From the NCBI RefSeq assembly GCF_900547735.1, contig NZ_URHZ01000008.1:1-64000 (forward strand): a stretch of DNA of 64,000 bases, given 5' to 3'. Below the pieces are notes generated by a model that saw nothing but the letters and a program-made list of their open reading frames with translations, was not told where the DNA came from and did not search any database. The DNA comes from an uncultured Clostridium sp. GTDB lineage: Bacteria; Bacillota; Clostridia; Lachnospirales; Lachnospiraceae. How positions within the stretch are numbered: position 1 is the stretch's first letter; every line of letters begins with the position of its first letter. The position numbers and the translations under genes are program-made. Of the stretch, positions 8,898 through 17,116 are shown piece after piece.

Positions 8898-9206
8898 ATG
8901 TACGAAGAATTATTTTATAAAAGATTAATTGAATTACGCTTGAATAAAGGTGTCTCAGCCCGCGATATGAGCCTCTCAATCGGTCAGAGCGCGGGATATA
9001 TTAACTCGCTTGAAAATAAAAAAGGCATGCCGTCTCTGACCGTCCTTTTTTATATCTGTGAATATCTGGGCGTCACTCCCTCGGAGTTCTTTGATGAGGG
9101 AAACGGTTATCCCGCCGAACTGAAAGATATTATGGAAGATTTGCGCCACCTCAACCGGTCTTACCTGCAGAATATAGGGGTGATTATAAAGGGACTGCGC
9201 AAGTGA
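8898..9206 (+). CDS. XRE-family helix-turn-helix regulator
   Basis: A 102-residue protein. Residues 3-65 form a Cro/CI-type HTH (RLNKGVSARDMSLSIGQSAGYINSLENKKGMPSL, given in two overlapping readings here only as its key phrase SAGYINSLENKK). A short C-terminal helix follows. The start is set at ATG 8898 because AGGGG lies 7 bases upstream; the longer frame from 8838 has no such site. It diverges from the carboxypeptidase gene, which it might regulate; targets are unknown. Confidence 0.8.
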   Translation: MYEELFYKRLIELRLNKGVSARDMSLSIGQSAGYINSLENKKGMPSLTVLFYICEYLGVTPSEFFDEGNGYPAELKDIMEDLRHLNRSYLQNIGVIIKGLRK

Positions 9207-9220
9207 ACAGGCTTAAGGAT

Positions 9221-9296
9221 GGAGTCCGGGCAGGCGGACTCATCTATTCCTTTTCTATCTGCTCCTCAGAGCCTGATCACTCTACGCCCGGACTCC
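9221..9296. terminator. Inverted repeat between convergent genes
   Basis: Eleven-base perfect arms GGAGTCCGGGC (9221-9231) and GCCCGGACTCC (9286-9296) lie between the convergent XRE and YbaK-type genes. A shorter hairpin GAGTCCG/CGGACTC is nested. There is no strong T-run, so its terminator role is tentative. Confidence 0.4.
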
Positions 9297-9302
9297 CGGC
9301 GC

Positions 9303-9770
9303 CTATCCCAGCTTACACACATCAACCCACATCTCATACCCGGAACACCGCTCCAGCTCCTCCATCGTCAGCTCTATCGCGCTGTTGCTGCTTCCGCATG
9401 CCGGAAATACCGTCTCAAAGCGTTTCATCGATTCGTCCAGGTAGACCTTCACCCCTTCATTAATGCCGAAGGGACATACGCCGCCTATTCCGTGTCCGAT
9501 CTTCTCCGTCACTTCGTCCGGTGAAAGCATCTTGGCCTTAACCGAAAACTGTTCTTTATATTTGTGATTATCGATCTTGGCGTCGCCCGCCGTAACGATG
9601 AGGATCGCCTCTTCTCCGATCTTAAAGGACAGAGTCTTTGCAATCCTGGCCGGCTCGCAGCCGACCGCCAGGGCCGCCAGCTCCACCGTGGCGCTGGACG
9701 TCTCAAACTCCAGGACTTTGTCCTCCATTCCCCATTTTCTCATATGTTCTCTTGCCCGTTCAATTGACAT
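9303..9770 (-). CDS. YbaK/EbsC-type aminoacyl-tRNA deacylase
   Basis: A 155-residue single-domain YbaK/ProX-like protein. These enzymes clear mischarged tRNAs (Ala- or Cys-tRNA-Pro) or related adducts. Family features seen are the lysine in RIAKTLSFK, the VTAGDAKIDNHKYK stretch and the GGVCPFG loop. ATG 9770 is chosen because AGAGAGGG lies 6 bases upstream; the alternative TTG at 9791 lies inside the ddh terminator region. The substrate cannot be assigned from sequence. It sits downstream of ddh but behind a strong terminator, so it is probably transcribed separately or by read-through. Confidence 0.85.
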   Translation of the reverse strand: MSIERAREHMRKWGMEDKVLEFETSSATVELAALAVGCEPARIAKTLSFKIGEEAILIVTAGDAKIDNHKYKEQFSVKAKMLSPDEVTEKIGHGIGGVCPFGINEGVKVYLDESMKRFETVFPACGSSNSAIELTMEELERCSGYEMWVDVCKLG

Positions 9771-9789
9771 TTCTTTTCCCTCTCTGTTC

Positions 9790-9828
9790 AAAATGCCGAA
9801 TCCGGCAGCGGTTCCTGCGGATTCGGCA
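9790..9828 (-). terminator. Intrinsic terminator of ddh
   Basis: An 11-bp stem TGCCGAATCCG (9818-9828 with 9794-9804 on the minus strand) is followed by TTTTG. It lies just after the ddh stop. Confidence 0.8.
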
Positions 9829-9835
9829 ATCTATA

Positions 9836-10822
9836 TTATAAGTATTTCTTTCTCAGCTCCGCTGCGCTCTCTGCAACGAGATAGCCCGGCGCAATGTCGA
9901 ATACGGTCCTGCATCCGCTCTGCCCTTCCGCATTCATCTTATAGGCCGCCCTGGCATAGGCGACAATGATTGAGGATGTGAATTCGGGATTGGAATCCAG
10001 TTTCAGGCTATACTCGATCACATGGCCATTCTCTTTATTCCAGCCTGTCTTTCCTCCCCTTAATACGAAACCTCCGTGAGGGAGACGGCTGTGGTCTCTC
10101 TTCATCTCTTCTTCCGTTATAAAATGAACGGTCGTATCATAGTCGGAGAAGTAGTTCGGCATTGTCTTGATTTCATTCTCGATTTTTGCCTTATCTGCCC
10201 CGTCCTCCACTACGACGAAGCACTCTCTCGTGTGTTTCTGTCTCGTGGTCAGTTCCGGGTTTGTCCCGCTTCTGACTTCCTTAAGCGCGCTCTCCACCGG
10301 AATCGTATACTGCCTGGCATCCTTCACGCCCTCAAGCCTTCTGATGGCATCTGAATGGCCCTGGCTTACGCCCTTACCCCAGAATGTGTAATTCTCCCCA
10401 TCCGGAAGGGCCGCCATCGCGTATAAACGGGTAATAGAGAACATGCCCGGATCCCAGCCGGCCGAGATAACGGCAATCCTGCCGCCCTTCTTTGCCGTCT
10501 TGTCCACATCGTCAAAATGCTCCGGAATCTTTGCATGTGTGTCAAAGCTGTCCACCACATTGAACCACTGTGAATAATGAGGCGTCTGCTCCGGAAGATC
10601 GGTAGCGCTGCCTCCGCAGAGAATCATGACATCGATCTGATCCTTCATCTTCTCCGCCTCTTCCACCATAAGCACCGGAACACCCTCAGTGAGGATCTTC
10701 ACCGTCTCGGGGGCACGTCTTGTAAATACGGCCTTTAATTCCATGTCGGGATTCTGCCTGATTGCGCATTCAACTCCCCTTCCCAGATTTCCATAGCCTA
10801 AAATACCGATTCTGATACTCAT
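9836..10822 (-). CDS. ddh: meso-Diaminopimelate D-dehydrogenase
   Basis: A 328-residue NADPH-dependent dehydrogenase that reductively aminates tetrahydrodipicolinate to meso-diaminopimelate in one step, for lysine and peptidoglycan. The Rossmann start GILGYGNLGRGVE, the phrase CGGSATDLPEQ, SAGWDPGMFS and KGVSQGHSDAIRR are characteristic of Ddh. Length equals that of the family. It has its own promoter and a short leader that contains a terminator-like hairpin (10855-10879), so expression may be attenuated. A terminator follows the stop codon. The gene stands alone, as Ddh often does in clostridia that use it as the DAP shortcut. Confidence 0.95.
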   Translation of the reverse strand: MSIRIGILGYGNLGRGVECAIRQNPDMELKAVFTRRAPETVKILTEGVPVLMVEEAEKMKDQIDVMILCGGSATDLPEQTPHYSQWFNVVDSFDTHAKIPEHFDDVDKTAKKGGRIAVISAGWDPGMFSITRLYAMAALPDGENYTFWGKGVSQGHSDAIRRLEGVKDARQYTIPVESALKEVRSGTNPELTTRQKHTRECFVVVEDGADKAKIENEIKTMPNYFSDYDTTVHFITEEEMKRDHSRLPHGGFVLRGGKTGWNKENGHVIEYSLKLDSNPEFTSSIIVAYARAAYKMNAEGQSGCRTVFDIAPGYLVAESAAELRKKYL

Positions 10823-10854
10823 ATTCTCTTTCCTCCATCTGTGTTTTTGGGCAT

Positions 10855-10924
10855 AAAAAGGGAGTGATTCCTCACTCCCTCGTCAGTTGTTCCCTATTAT
10901 ACAATAAATTAATAAAATTTTCCA
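10855..10924 (-). promoter_or_regulatory. ddh promoter followed by a terminator-like hairpin in the leader
   Basis: TGGAAA (10919-10924) and a perfect TATAAT (10896-10901) are 17 bases apart. About 20 bases after the expected start comes GGGAGTGA-GGAA-TCACTCCC (10860-10879) followed by TTTTT (10855-10859), then 32 bases to the ddh ATG. The hairpin has the form of an intrinsic terminator and sits between promoter and gene. No antiterminator partner is evident. Confidence 0.65.
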
Positions 10925-11016
10925 GATCTATTCTTTATATTCTTTCTACAACTGTTTTTCCTTTTGCTGCCCGCTCCTGCCGGCCTGTTTAACCGTTCTC
11001 TTTAAGAGACATCTGT

Positions 11017-11256
11017 TCAATCCTCCTGATCCAGGTTGTTGAACAAATCACAGGCATAGAATTCCCGAATCGACATGTTGAATCCTTCGGCAATCTTTTG
11101 GATATTGACTATGCCCGGATTTTTACTGCGTCCATTGAGAATACATTTCAGCGTTGAGAGCGGCATCCCGGCCTTATACGACAGGGCATACAAAGTGAGC
11201 CGGTCCCTTTTGAGAAGCTCCCTGATCCTTTTCACAGTCGCCTCACATATCTGCAT
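11017..11256 (-). CDS. Small XRE-family regulator
   Basis: A 79-residue protein that is almost entirely a Cro/CI-type HTH (YALSYKAGMPLSTLKCILNG, then NIQKIAEGFNMSIREFY). GGAGG lies 7 bases before the ATG. An inverted repeat at 11273-11299 lies just upstream and could be its own operator. It precedes ddh by about 195 bases, but ddh has its own promoter. Bases 11264-11455 otherwise hold only weak hairpins, for example CCGGTA/TACCGG near 11393-11414. Confidence 0.75.
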   Translation of the reverse strand: MQICEATVKRIRELLKRDRLTLYALSYKAGMPLSTLKCILNGRSKNPGIVNIQKIAEGFNMSIREFYACDLFNNLDQED

Positions 11257-11272
11257 CTTATGACCTCCAATC

Positions 11273-11299
11273 TTTCGTATGAATCTAGTTTATACGAAA
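11273..11299 (-). promoter_or_regulatory. Candidate autoregulatory operator
   Basis: TTTCGTAT and ATACGAAA form a perfect 8-base inverted repeat with an 11-base spacer, 16 bases upstream of the XRE start. Spacing of about two helical turns suits a dimeric Cro-type repressor. Confidence 0.5.
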
Positions 11300-11455
11300 A
11301 ATCGCAAAGAGCCGGGCGATATATCATCCTGAATGTAAGGTTGTGGAAATTTTTTCCAGCTTACAACTTTTCCGCTGTCTAAGATAGCTCTCCGGTATCC
11401 CAATTATTACCGGTTTGCGGAAAAATGCCTTCTGGACAGTTACCGTAAAAGTACA

Positions 11456-13321
11456 TTATTCCAGCTCGCTTAGTCCGGTGTACAATTGATAGTAGCGGCC
11501 TTTCTGGCGGATTAGATCTTCATGATCACCTCTTTCTATTATCTTACCGTGCTCCAGCACCATAATGGCGTTGGCGTTGCGGACCGTGGAAAGGCGGTGC
11601 GCGATTACAAGCGTTGTCCTGTCTTTCATCAGCCGGTCCATGCCGTGCTCGATATGCTTTTCTGTCCTGGTGTCTACCGAACTTGTCGCTTCATCTAAAA
11701 TCAGTATCGGCGCCTTTGAAACCGAGGCCCTGGCAATGTTCAGAAGCTGCCTCTGGCCCTGGCTTAAGTTGGCTCCGTCCCCTTCCAGCATGGTGTCGTA
11801 TCCTTTCGGCAGACGCATGATAAATGAATGGGCGGAGGCCGTCTTTGCAGCATCAATTACTTCCTCGTCAGTCGCGTCCAGGCGGCCGTAACGGATGTTC
11901 TCCATGACTGTGCCCGTGAACAGATGGGTATCCTGAAGAACCATTGCGATATTCTGCCTCAGTTCGTTGCGTTTCATGTGACGGACGTCAACTCCGTCCA
12001 CCGTAATGCTTCCCGACTGGATGTCATAAAAACGGTTAATCAGGTTGGTGATCGTCGTCTTACCGGCTCCCGTGGAACCGACAAACGCGATTTTCTGCCC
12101 CGGTTTTGCATAGAGGCTGATATCATCCAGAATCACCTTATCCGGATTGTATCCGAAGGTTACGCGGTCTAGCACCACCTCGCCTCTTACCGGCTGAAGG
12201 GACACCGCATCCGCATCGTCCGCCTGCTCCGGCTCCGTATCCATCACGGCAAATACACGCTCCGCACCGGCCAGCGCGGAAAATACGTTACTGATCTGCA
12301 TTGAAATTTCGTTGATCGGCCTTGAAAACTGCCTTGAGAAGTTCAGGAAAACCGTGAGGCCGCCCACATCAAAGTTTTTAAATACGCAGAGCAGCCCTCC
12401 GATACAGGCCGTCAGCGCGTAATTGACCTGGCTTAAGTTTCCCATTACCGGTCCCATAATTCCGCCGAAGAACTGGGCCCTTATCTGTTTATCCCTTAAA
12501 TCGCCGTTCAGATAGCCGAATTCCTCCTTCGCTACCTCCTCATGGCAGAATACCTTCACTACCTTCTGTCCCTGGATCGTCTCCTCAATATAGCCGTTGA
12601 GGGCGCCGAGGGCCGACTGCTGGGCCGAGAAATACTTCTGGCTTCTGGATGCCACAAAGCCTCCCGCCTTCATCATCAGCGGAATCATCACCACCGTGAT
12701 CACAGTCAGGTAAATATTCGTGTAAATCATCAGTATCAGCGTCCCTATAATGCTGAGCGCTCCCGAAAACAACTGTACGAGCGTGCTGCTCAGCATATTG
12801 CCGATGGTGTCCACGTCGTTTGTAAAACGGCTCATCAAATCGCCGTTGTTATTGGTGTCATAAAATCTCAGCGGAAGTTTCTGCATCTTTGCAAACAGCT
12901 CTTCCCTGATACGCTGCAGCGCGTTCTGGGCAATGGTCAGCATAATGCGGGACTGCGTATAGTTGGCCGCCACGCTGAGCAGATAGATGGCCGCCATCAC
13001 GATCAGCGCCCGGAACAGGCCTGCGCTGTCCCCTCTGCTGCCGTCCAGAGGCACGATATAGGTATTGATAATCGGACGCAGCATATACGCTCCCGCCAGA
13101 TTGGTCAGGGTGCTCACAATAACGCAGGCAAATGCAACAATCATCCACATCCTGTCTTTTTCCAGATAAGATAAAAGCCGTTTTACCGTCTCCTTACTGT
13201 TCTGCGGTTTTCCGCCGCCTTTTGCCGCCATACGGCCGGGTCCGTGCTTCTTCTTCGGAGCGTCCGCCACCCTGTTTCCGTAGCGCCGTTTCAGGCTCTC
13301 AACTCTTCTCTGATCCATCAT
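11456..13321 (-). CDS. ABC exporter half-transporter with canonical ATPase
   Basis: A 621-residue fusion of a six-helix membrane domain (about residues 55-350) and an ATPase. Walker A (GSTGAGKTT), signature (LSQGQ) and Walker B with its glutamate (ILILDEATS) are intact. It overlaps the preceding half-transporter by 4 bases (ATGA), and the two should form a heterodimer of the YheI/YheH (BmrC/BmrD) multidrug type. The N-terminus is rich in basic residues and glycine (KKKHGPGRMAAKGGGK). A MarR gene heads the operon, which suggests drug- or metabolite-induced export. Confidence 0.92.
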   Translation of the reverse strand: MMDQRRVESLKRRYGNRVADAPKKKHGPGRMAAKGGGKPQNSKETVKRLLSYLEKDRMWMIVAFACVIVSTLTNLAGAYMLRPIINTYIVPLDGSRGDSAGLFRALIVMAAIYLLSVAANYTQSRIMLTIAQNALQRIREELFAKMQKLPLRFYDTNNNGDLMSRFTNDVDTIGNMLSSTLVQLFSGALSIIGTLILMIYTNIYLTVITVVMIPLMMKAGGFVASRSQKYFSAQQSALGALNGYIEETIQGQKVVKVFCHEEVAKEEFGYLNGDLRDKQIRAQFFGGIMGPVMGNLSQVNYALTACIGGLLCVFKNFDVGGLTVFLNFSRQFSRPINEISMQISNVFSALAGAERVFAVMDTEPEQADDADAVSLQPVRGEVVLDRVTFGYNPDKVILDDISLYAKPGQKIAFVGSTGAGKTTITNLINRFYDIQSGSITVDGVDVRHMKRNELRQNIAMVLQDTHLFTGTVMENIRYGRLDATDEEVIDAAKTASAHSFIMRLPKGYDTMLEGDGANLSQGQRQLLNIARASVSKAPILILDEATSSVDTRTEKHIEHGMDRLMKDRTTLVIAHRLSTVRNANAIMVLEHGKIIERGDHEDLIRQKGRYYQLYTGLSELE

Positions 13322-15126
13322 GCCTGCACCTCCTGTCTGCCGTTTCCGTCCGTCACTTCCTGCGCCGGCTCTTCTGCGTTTACGCCGTTCTCTTTTTCAC
13401 TGCCGTTCTTTTTGCCGTACTGGGTTTCATAAATCTCCCTGTAGGCCTCACAGGAGGCGAGAAGTTCGCCGTGCCTTCCCATACCGATGATTTTTCCGTC
13501 ATCCAGTACAATAATCTTGTCGGCATCCTCCACGGAGCTGATTCTCTGTGCAATGATGAATTTCGTCGTATCTTTGAGCGTTGTCCTGAAGGCCTTTCGT
13601 ATCCCGGCTTCCGTGGCGGTATCCACGGCGCTGGTGCTGTCGTCCAGGATCAGGATTTTCGGTTTCTTCAAAAGCGCCCTGGCAATACAGAGCCTCTGCT
13701 TCTGTCCGCCCGACACATTGACTCCGCCCTGGCCCATTTCCGTATCGTAGCCCTGGACGAATGAGGTTACAAAACCGTCCGCCTGGGCGCTCTCCGCAGC
13801 CAGCCTGACCGTCTCCATATCGGCCTCCTCATTGCCCCATTTTAAGTTCTCTTCGATTGTGCCGGAAAACAGCACGTTTTTCTGGAGCACCATGCCCACG
13901 CCGTCTCTCAGATGTTTAAGCGAGTAGTCCCTCACGTCGATTCCATCGATCAGCACCTGCCCCGCCGTGGCCTCGTAAAGCCTTGGTATGAGCTGTACCA
14001 GGGACGTCTTCCCGCTTCCGGTGGAGCCGATAATTCCCACCGTCTCGCCGCCGTTCACCTGGAAATCAATATGCTCCAGGACGTAATCGCGGTCATTGTC
14101 ATAGGAAAAACAGACATCCTTAAACTCCACACGCCCTTCCGTGACGAGCGCATCCTTTCTGCCCGCATCCTCATCGGTCAGATCAATTTCCGTATCCATG
14201 ACCTCATTGATACGTTTTACCGAAGCCATGGCCCTGGAACTCTGTAAAAATACCATGGACAGCATCATTAAGGACATCAGGATCTGCACAATGTAGGTGG
14301 TAAATGCGGTCAGATCACCGACTGCCATCCCGCCTGCAATAATGATATTGCCTCCGTACCAGACAACGGCGATTGTCGTCACATTCATTGCCAGCATCAT
14401 GACAGGCATTGTTGCAATGACGATACGCATCGCTTTTAAACTGCTCTCCTTTAAGTCCGCATTCATCTCTTTAAAGCGGCCGCTTTCATAATCCTCCCTG
14501 ACGAAGGATTTCACTACCCTGACATTGGTCAGGACTTCCTGGATGCCGCTGTTGAGACGGTCCAGTTTCTTCTGCATCACCTCAAACCGCGGGAACGCCA
14601 GCCTCAGTATCGTTGCAATCGCCGCCGTCAGAAGCGGGATGACAATCAGGATGATCACCGCCAGACGCGCATTCATCAGAAATGCCATGATAAGCGCCCC
14701 GATCAGCATTCCGGGAGCGCGCAGCATCAGGCGCAGTCCCATCATCATAACGTTCTGGACCTGCTGGATATCATTGGTCAGCCTGGTGACCAGGGAACCC
14801 GTGCTGAATTCGTCTATATTTTTAAATGAAAACTGCTGGACTCTGGAAAATACATCCTTCCTCAAATCACTGGTAAAACTGATCGATGCCTTAGCTGAAA
14901 AATAGGCGCCCAGGATTCCTCCCGCCGCCATCAGCACCGTAGTCAGAATCATCACAAATCCGATTCTGATAATATAGCCCGCATCACGTTCCGCCACACC
15001 GTTATTGATAATCATCGACATCAGTTTCGGAAGCATAATCTCTCCGAACACCTCCGTCAGCATCATAAGCGGCCCTATGATAAAGGCGCTCAGATACGGG
15101 GTGACATATTTCTTATATCTCTTCAT
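13318..15126 (-). CDS. ABC exporter half-transporter with degenerate ATPase site
   Basis: A membrane domain plus ATPase of 602 residues when started at ATG 15126 (GGAGGG 9 bases upstream); the longer frame to 15195 lacks a ribosome site. Walker A GSTGSGKTS and signature VSGGQ are present, but Walker B ends LILDDSTSAVD: the catalytic glutamate is an aspartate. That substitution is typical of the non-canonical subunit of heterodimeric exporters and pairs with the canonical subunit encoded next. Substrates are not predictable; MarR control suggests a multidrug-type role. Confidence 0.92.
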   Translation of the reverse strand: MKRYKKYVTPYLSAFIIGPLMMLTEVFGEIMLPKLMSMIINNGVAERDAGYIIRIGFVMILTTVLMAAGGILGAYFSAKASISFTSDLRKDVFSRVQQFSFKNIDEFSTGSLVTRLTNDIQQVQNVMMMGLRLMLRAPGMLIGALIMAFLMNARLAVIILIVIPLLTAAIATILRLAFPRFEVMQKKLDRLNSGIQEVLTNVRVVKSFVREDYESGRFKEMNADLKESSLKAMRIVIATMPVMMLAMNVTTIAVVWYGGNIIIAGGMAVGDLTAFTTYIVQILMSLMMLSMVFLQSSRAMASVKRINEVMDTEIDLTDEDAGRKDALVTEGRVEFKDVCFSYDNDRDYVLEHIDFQVNGGETVGIIGSTGSGKTSLVQLIPRLYEATAGQVLIDGIDVRDYSLKHLRDGVGMVLQKNVLFSGTIEENLKWGNEEADMETVRLAAESAQADGFVTSFVQGYDTEMGQGGVNVSGGQKQRLCIARALLKKPKILILDDSTSAVDTATEAGIRKAFRTTLKDTTKFIIAQRISSVEDADKIIVLDDGKIIGMGRHGELLASCEAYREIYETQYGKKNGSEKENGVNAEEPAQEVTDGNGRQEVQA

Positions 15127-15215
15127 ATTATTTTGCCCTCCAACTAATCCTGTGTTACCGTCCGCTCCGTAACCGGCGGCATGCTTAAGGAGCAATGCAG
15201 TGAACGGTAACCATC

Positions 15216-15695
15216 CTATTCTGTCTTTGTATCACTTTCCTGGAAAAGATATTCCAGATTGAGGCGTACTTTATCCAGGAACCCCTCAAACTGATCCAGT
15301 TCTTCGTCGGTAAATCCGGCAAAAAGGGCGTTCTCCACCTTTTTAAATATTTTCTCACTGCCTTCCACAACCGCCTGGCCCTTGGGTGTAATGCAGATCT
15401 GGTTAAAACGATTGTCGTCTTTATCCGCGACGCGGCTGATATATCCGCCTTTTTCCATCTTTTTTAAGGAGACGGCTATGGTCGCGGTAGAAACATGCTG
15501 CCTGTTTGCAATTTCCTTCTGTGATGCGTTAGGGCATCTGGAAATGAACATCAGGATCTGATGCTGGCTCCGGTATACTCCCGATTTATTCAGTTCCCGC
15601 TCAAGATACATCCTGTGCAGTTTATTTGCCATAAAATATTTTTCTACCAGTTCATGATTACGGGTTTCCATATTGTCATGAAAGTCACAGTTCAT
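15216..15695 (-). CDS. MarR-family regulator of the ABC exporter
   Basis: A 159-residue winged-helix protein: recognition region ASQKEIANRQHVSTATIAVSLKKME, of which STATIAVSLKKME is the DNA-reading helix, followed by the wing VADKDDNRFNQI. AAGGAGG lies 7 bases before the ATG. It heads the exporter operon, and its promoter overlaps TA-rich inverted repeats, so autoregulation with release by a ligand is the usual expectation for this arrangement. Confidence 0.9.
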   Translation of the reverse strand: MNCDFHDNMETRNHELVEKYFMANKLHRMYLERELNKSGVYRSQHQILMFISRCPNASQKEIANRQHVSTATIAVSLKKMEKGGYISRVADKDDNRFNQICITPKGQAVVEGSEKIFKKVENALFAGFTDEELDQFEGFLDKVRLNLEYLFQESDTKTE

Positions 15696-15733
15696 TTTTT
15701 AACCTCCTTGTTAGCCTTCTAATAATTAACTAT

Positions 15734-15762
15734 ATGATAATTAGTTAGTTAACTTATGTCAA
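15734..15762 (-). promoter_or_regulatory. Promoter and likely MarR operator
   Basis: Consensus TTGACA (15757-15762) and TATCAT (15734-15739) are 17 bases apart. The spacer and flanks hold AACTAAT/GTTAATT-type inverted repeats (minus strand AACTAATTATCATATAGTT), which would place a bound MarR dimer directly on the promoter. Bases 15763-16010 hold no gene. Confidence 0.65.
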
Positions 15763-16010
15763 GTGAATTTTTTGTGAAGAGAGGGGAGGCGCTTGTCGCT
15801 GCCACTACATTTCTATAAGAATGCCTGAAAACTACATCCTGTTCACTATGAGACTATGTAAACTTATAACCTTATAATCTTAGAGTGTTTATTCTGATAC
15901 TCTTTTATGTATCCCAGGATATCGTCAGAATGTAAAATAGTTACGACTATATCGTGGACGCGACAATACCGCCTCCACACTTGACGAAAGAGACAATCAG
16001 CCCCTGAAGC

Positions 16011-16325
16011 CGGCGGACGGGGCAATCACCTTCCCTGAGTCTTCAGTCCCGCCAACCACCTGCCCGGGGAAGGAAGGAGAAAACTTTCCGAAGGGGACCT
16101 TGGAATCCGCCGGTGCTTGCTGACACATTGAGCACTTAGCGAGGTCCTATCGAGCTTAGTGCAAAAGCGTGCGGTGGCAGGTTTCTCACGAAGCTAGCAT
16201 CCGCTGCGCAGTCCACAAGCGGGAGCGAGTCCCCGTAGGAATTTTTTCTCCTGGATTCCCCCTCATCACAACCTATAAACCGGGACTGAAGACTCATATC
16301 CACTCTCCCACTCCCCCGTCCGCCG
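16011..16325. repeat. Large imperfect palindromic repeat (complete copy 2)
   Basis: Nested inverted arms are visible: CGGCGGACGGGG (16011-16022) with 16314-16325; TGAGTCTTCAGTCCCG (16036-16051) with 16281-16296; AGGAGAAAA (16075-16083) with 16244-16252; and a central hairpin GCACTTAGC (16132-16140)/GCTTAGTGC (16154-16162). Similarity to copy 1 continues to about 16345. No open frame of note lies inside. This could be a non-autonomous mobile element or a structured RNA. Confidence 0.8.
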
Positions 16326-16426
16326 TCTTCCAGAGGCGTCCTCCCATCTCAATTAAATTTTTCCTGAAACTTTTTCCCCTCCCCGCCCGTCTAATCTCTG
16401 AAAAACATAAGAGGAGGAAATTATCT

Positions 16427-16852
16427 ATGAAAAAAAGTAAATTAATTATCGTATCTCTGCTGGCCGTTGCCGTTATGGCAACCGCAACCGCATGTGGGGG
16501 TAAAAAAAACGAAATTTCTAAGCCGCCGGTAACCACGTCGGCCGAAACAGCAGCCGCATCTACGGCTAATGAAGAAACGGAAACGGTTGAGAAAAATGAA
16601 GCTGATGATACAACAGCCTCATCCGATTCCAAAGAAAGCGGACAGATGACAGGCACGCTGGATGAAAATAAAGGGTTTATGTTCCTGATTATTTCCGATG
16701 AAAACAAAGAATCCTATGCATTCAGCGTCGATGATGAAAATGCCCTGGCCGGTTTCAAGGAGGGTGATAAAATCACTGTCTCCTATGAAGGCGGAGACCC
16801 GGCCGACCATGATAGCGACTGTGTAGTTACAAACATTGAAAAGGCGAAATAA
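16427..16852 (+). CDS. Small secreted lipoprotein of unknown function
   Basis: A 141-residue protein. Residues 1-22 form a lipoprotein signal with lipobox TATAC. A threonine/glutamate/serine-rich linker (about 30-70) follows, then a compact domain with QMTGTLDENKGFMFLI and KEGDKITVSYEGG, which resembles small beta-barrel folds. GAGGAGG lies 7 bases before the ATG. The upstream 227-residue frame runs through the palindromic repeat and is rejected as a start. No family assigned. Confidence 0.8.
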   Translation: MKKSKLIIVSLLAVAVMATATACGGKKNEISKPPVTTSAETAAASTANEETETVEKNEADDTTASSDSKESGQMTGTLDENKGFMFLIISDENKESYAFSVDDENALAGFKEGDKITVSYEGGDPADHDSDCVVTNIEKAK

Positions 16853-16921
16853 TATCCGGAACATTCTGTGGCCGGGATTATGTCATCAATAACAGGCCGG
16901 CCATATTATACAGAAAACCGG

Positions 16922-17051
16922 AATCCCCCTATAAACCCAAAATCCCTCTGTAAACCCGGAATCCCTCTGTAAACACAGAGTCCCTCTGTAAACACAGAAT
17001 CCCTCTGTAAACACAGAGTCTCTCTGTAAACACAGAATCCCTCTATGATCC
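16922..17051. repeat. 19-bp tandem repeat, about seven units
   Basis: Units begin at 16922, 16941, 16960, 16979, 16998, 17017 and 17036 (last one partial). The typical unit is AATCCCTCTGTAAACACAG, alternating with AGTCCCTC... forms. CTCTGT-AAAC-ACAGAG within and across units can form a series of small hairpins. It lies between a convergent lipoprotein gene and an rpiR-type gene, just before their terminator. Confidence 0.9.
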
Positions 17052-17084
17052 AAAAAGGACTGCTCCCGTATGCAGTCCTTTCTT
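17052..17084. terminator. Bidirectional intrinsic terminator
   Basis: AAAGGACTGC (17054-17063) pairs perfectly with GCAGTCCTTT (17072-17081) around an 8-base loop, with A- and T-rich flanks. It serves the convergent lipoprotein and RpiR-type genes. Confidence 0.85.
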
Positions 17085-17116
17085 GGATTATGATTATTTT
17101 ATTCTCTACGGCTTTA

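Noticed and set aside
12542..13174. 210-residue plus-strand frame opposite the ABC exporter
   Set aside because: Antisense shadow of a well-supported gene.
16169..16426. 86-residue N-terminal extension of the small lipoprotein
   Set aside because: It is translated palindromic repeat; the internal ATG at 16427 has GAGGAGG and a lipoprotein signal.
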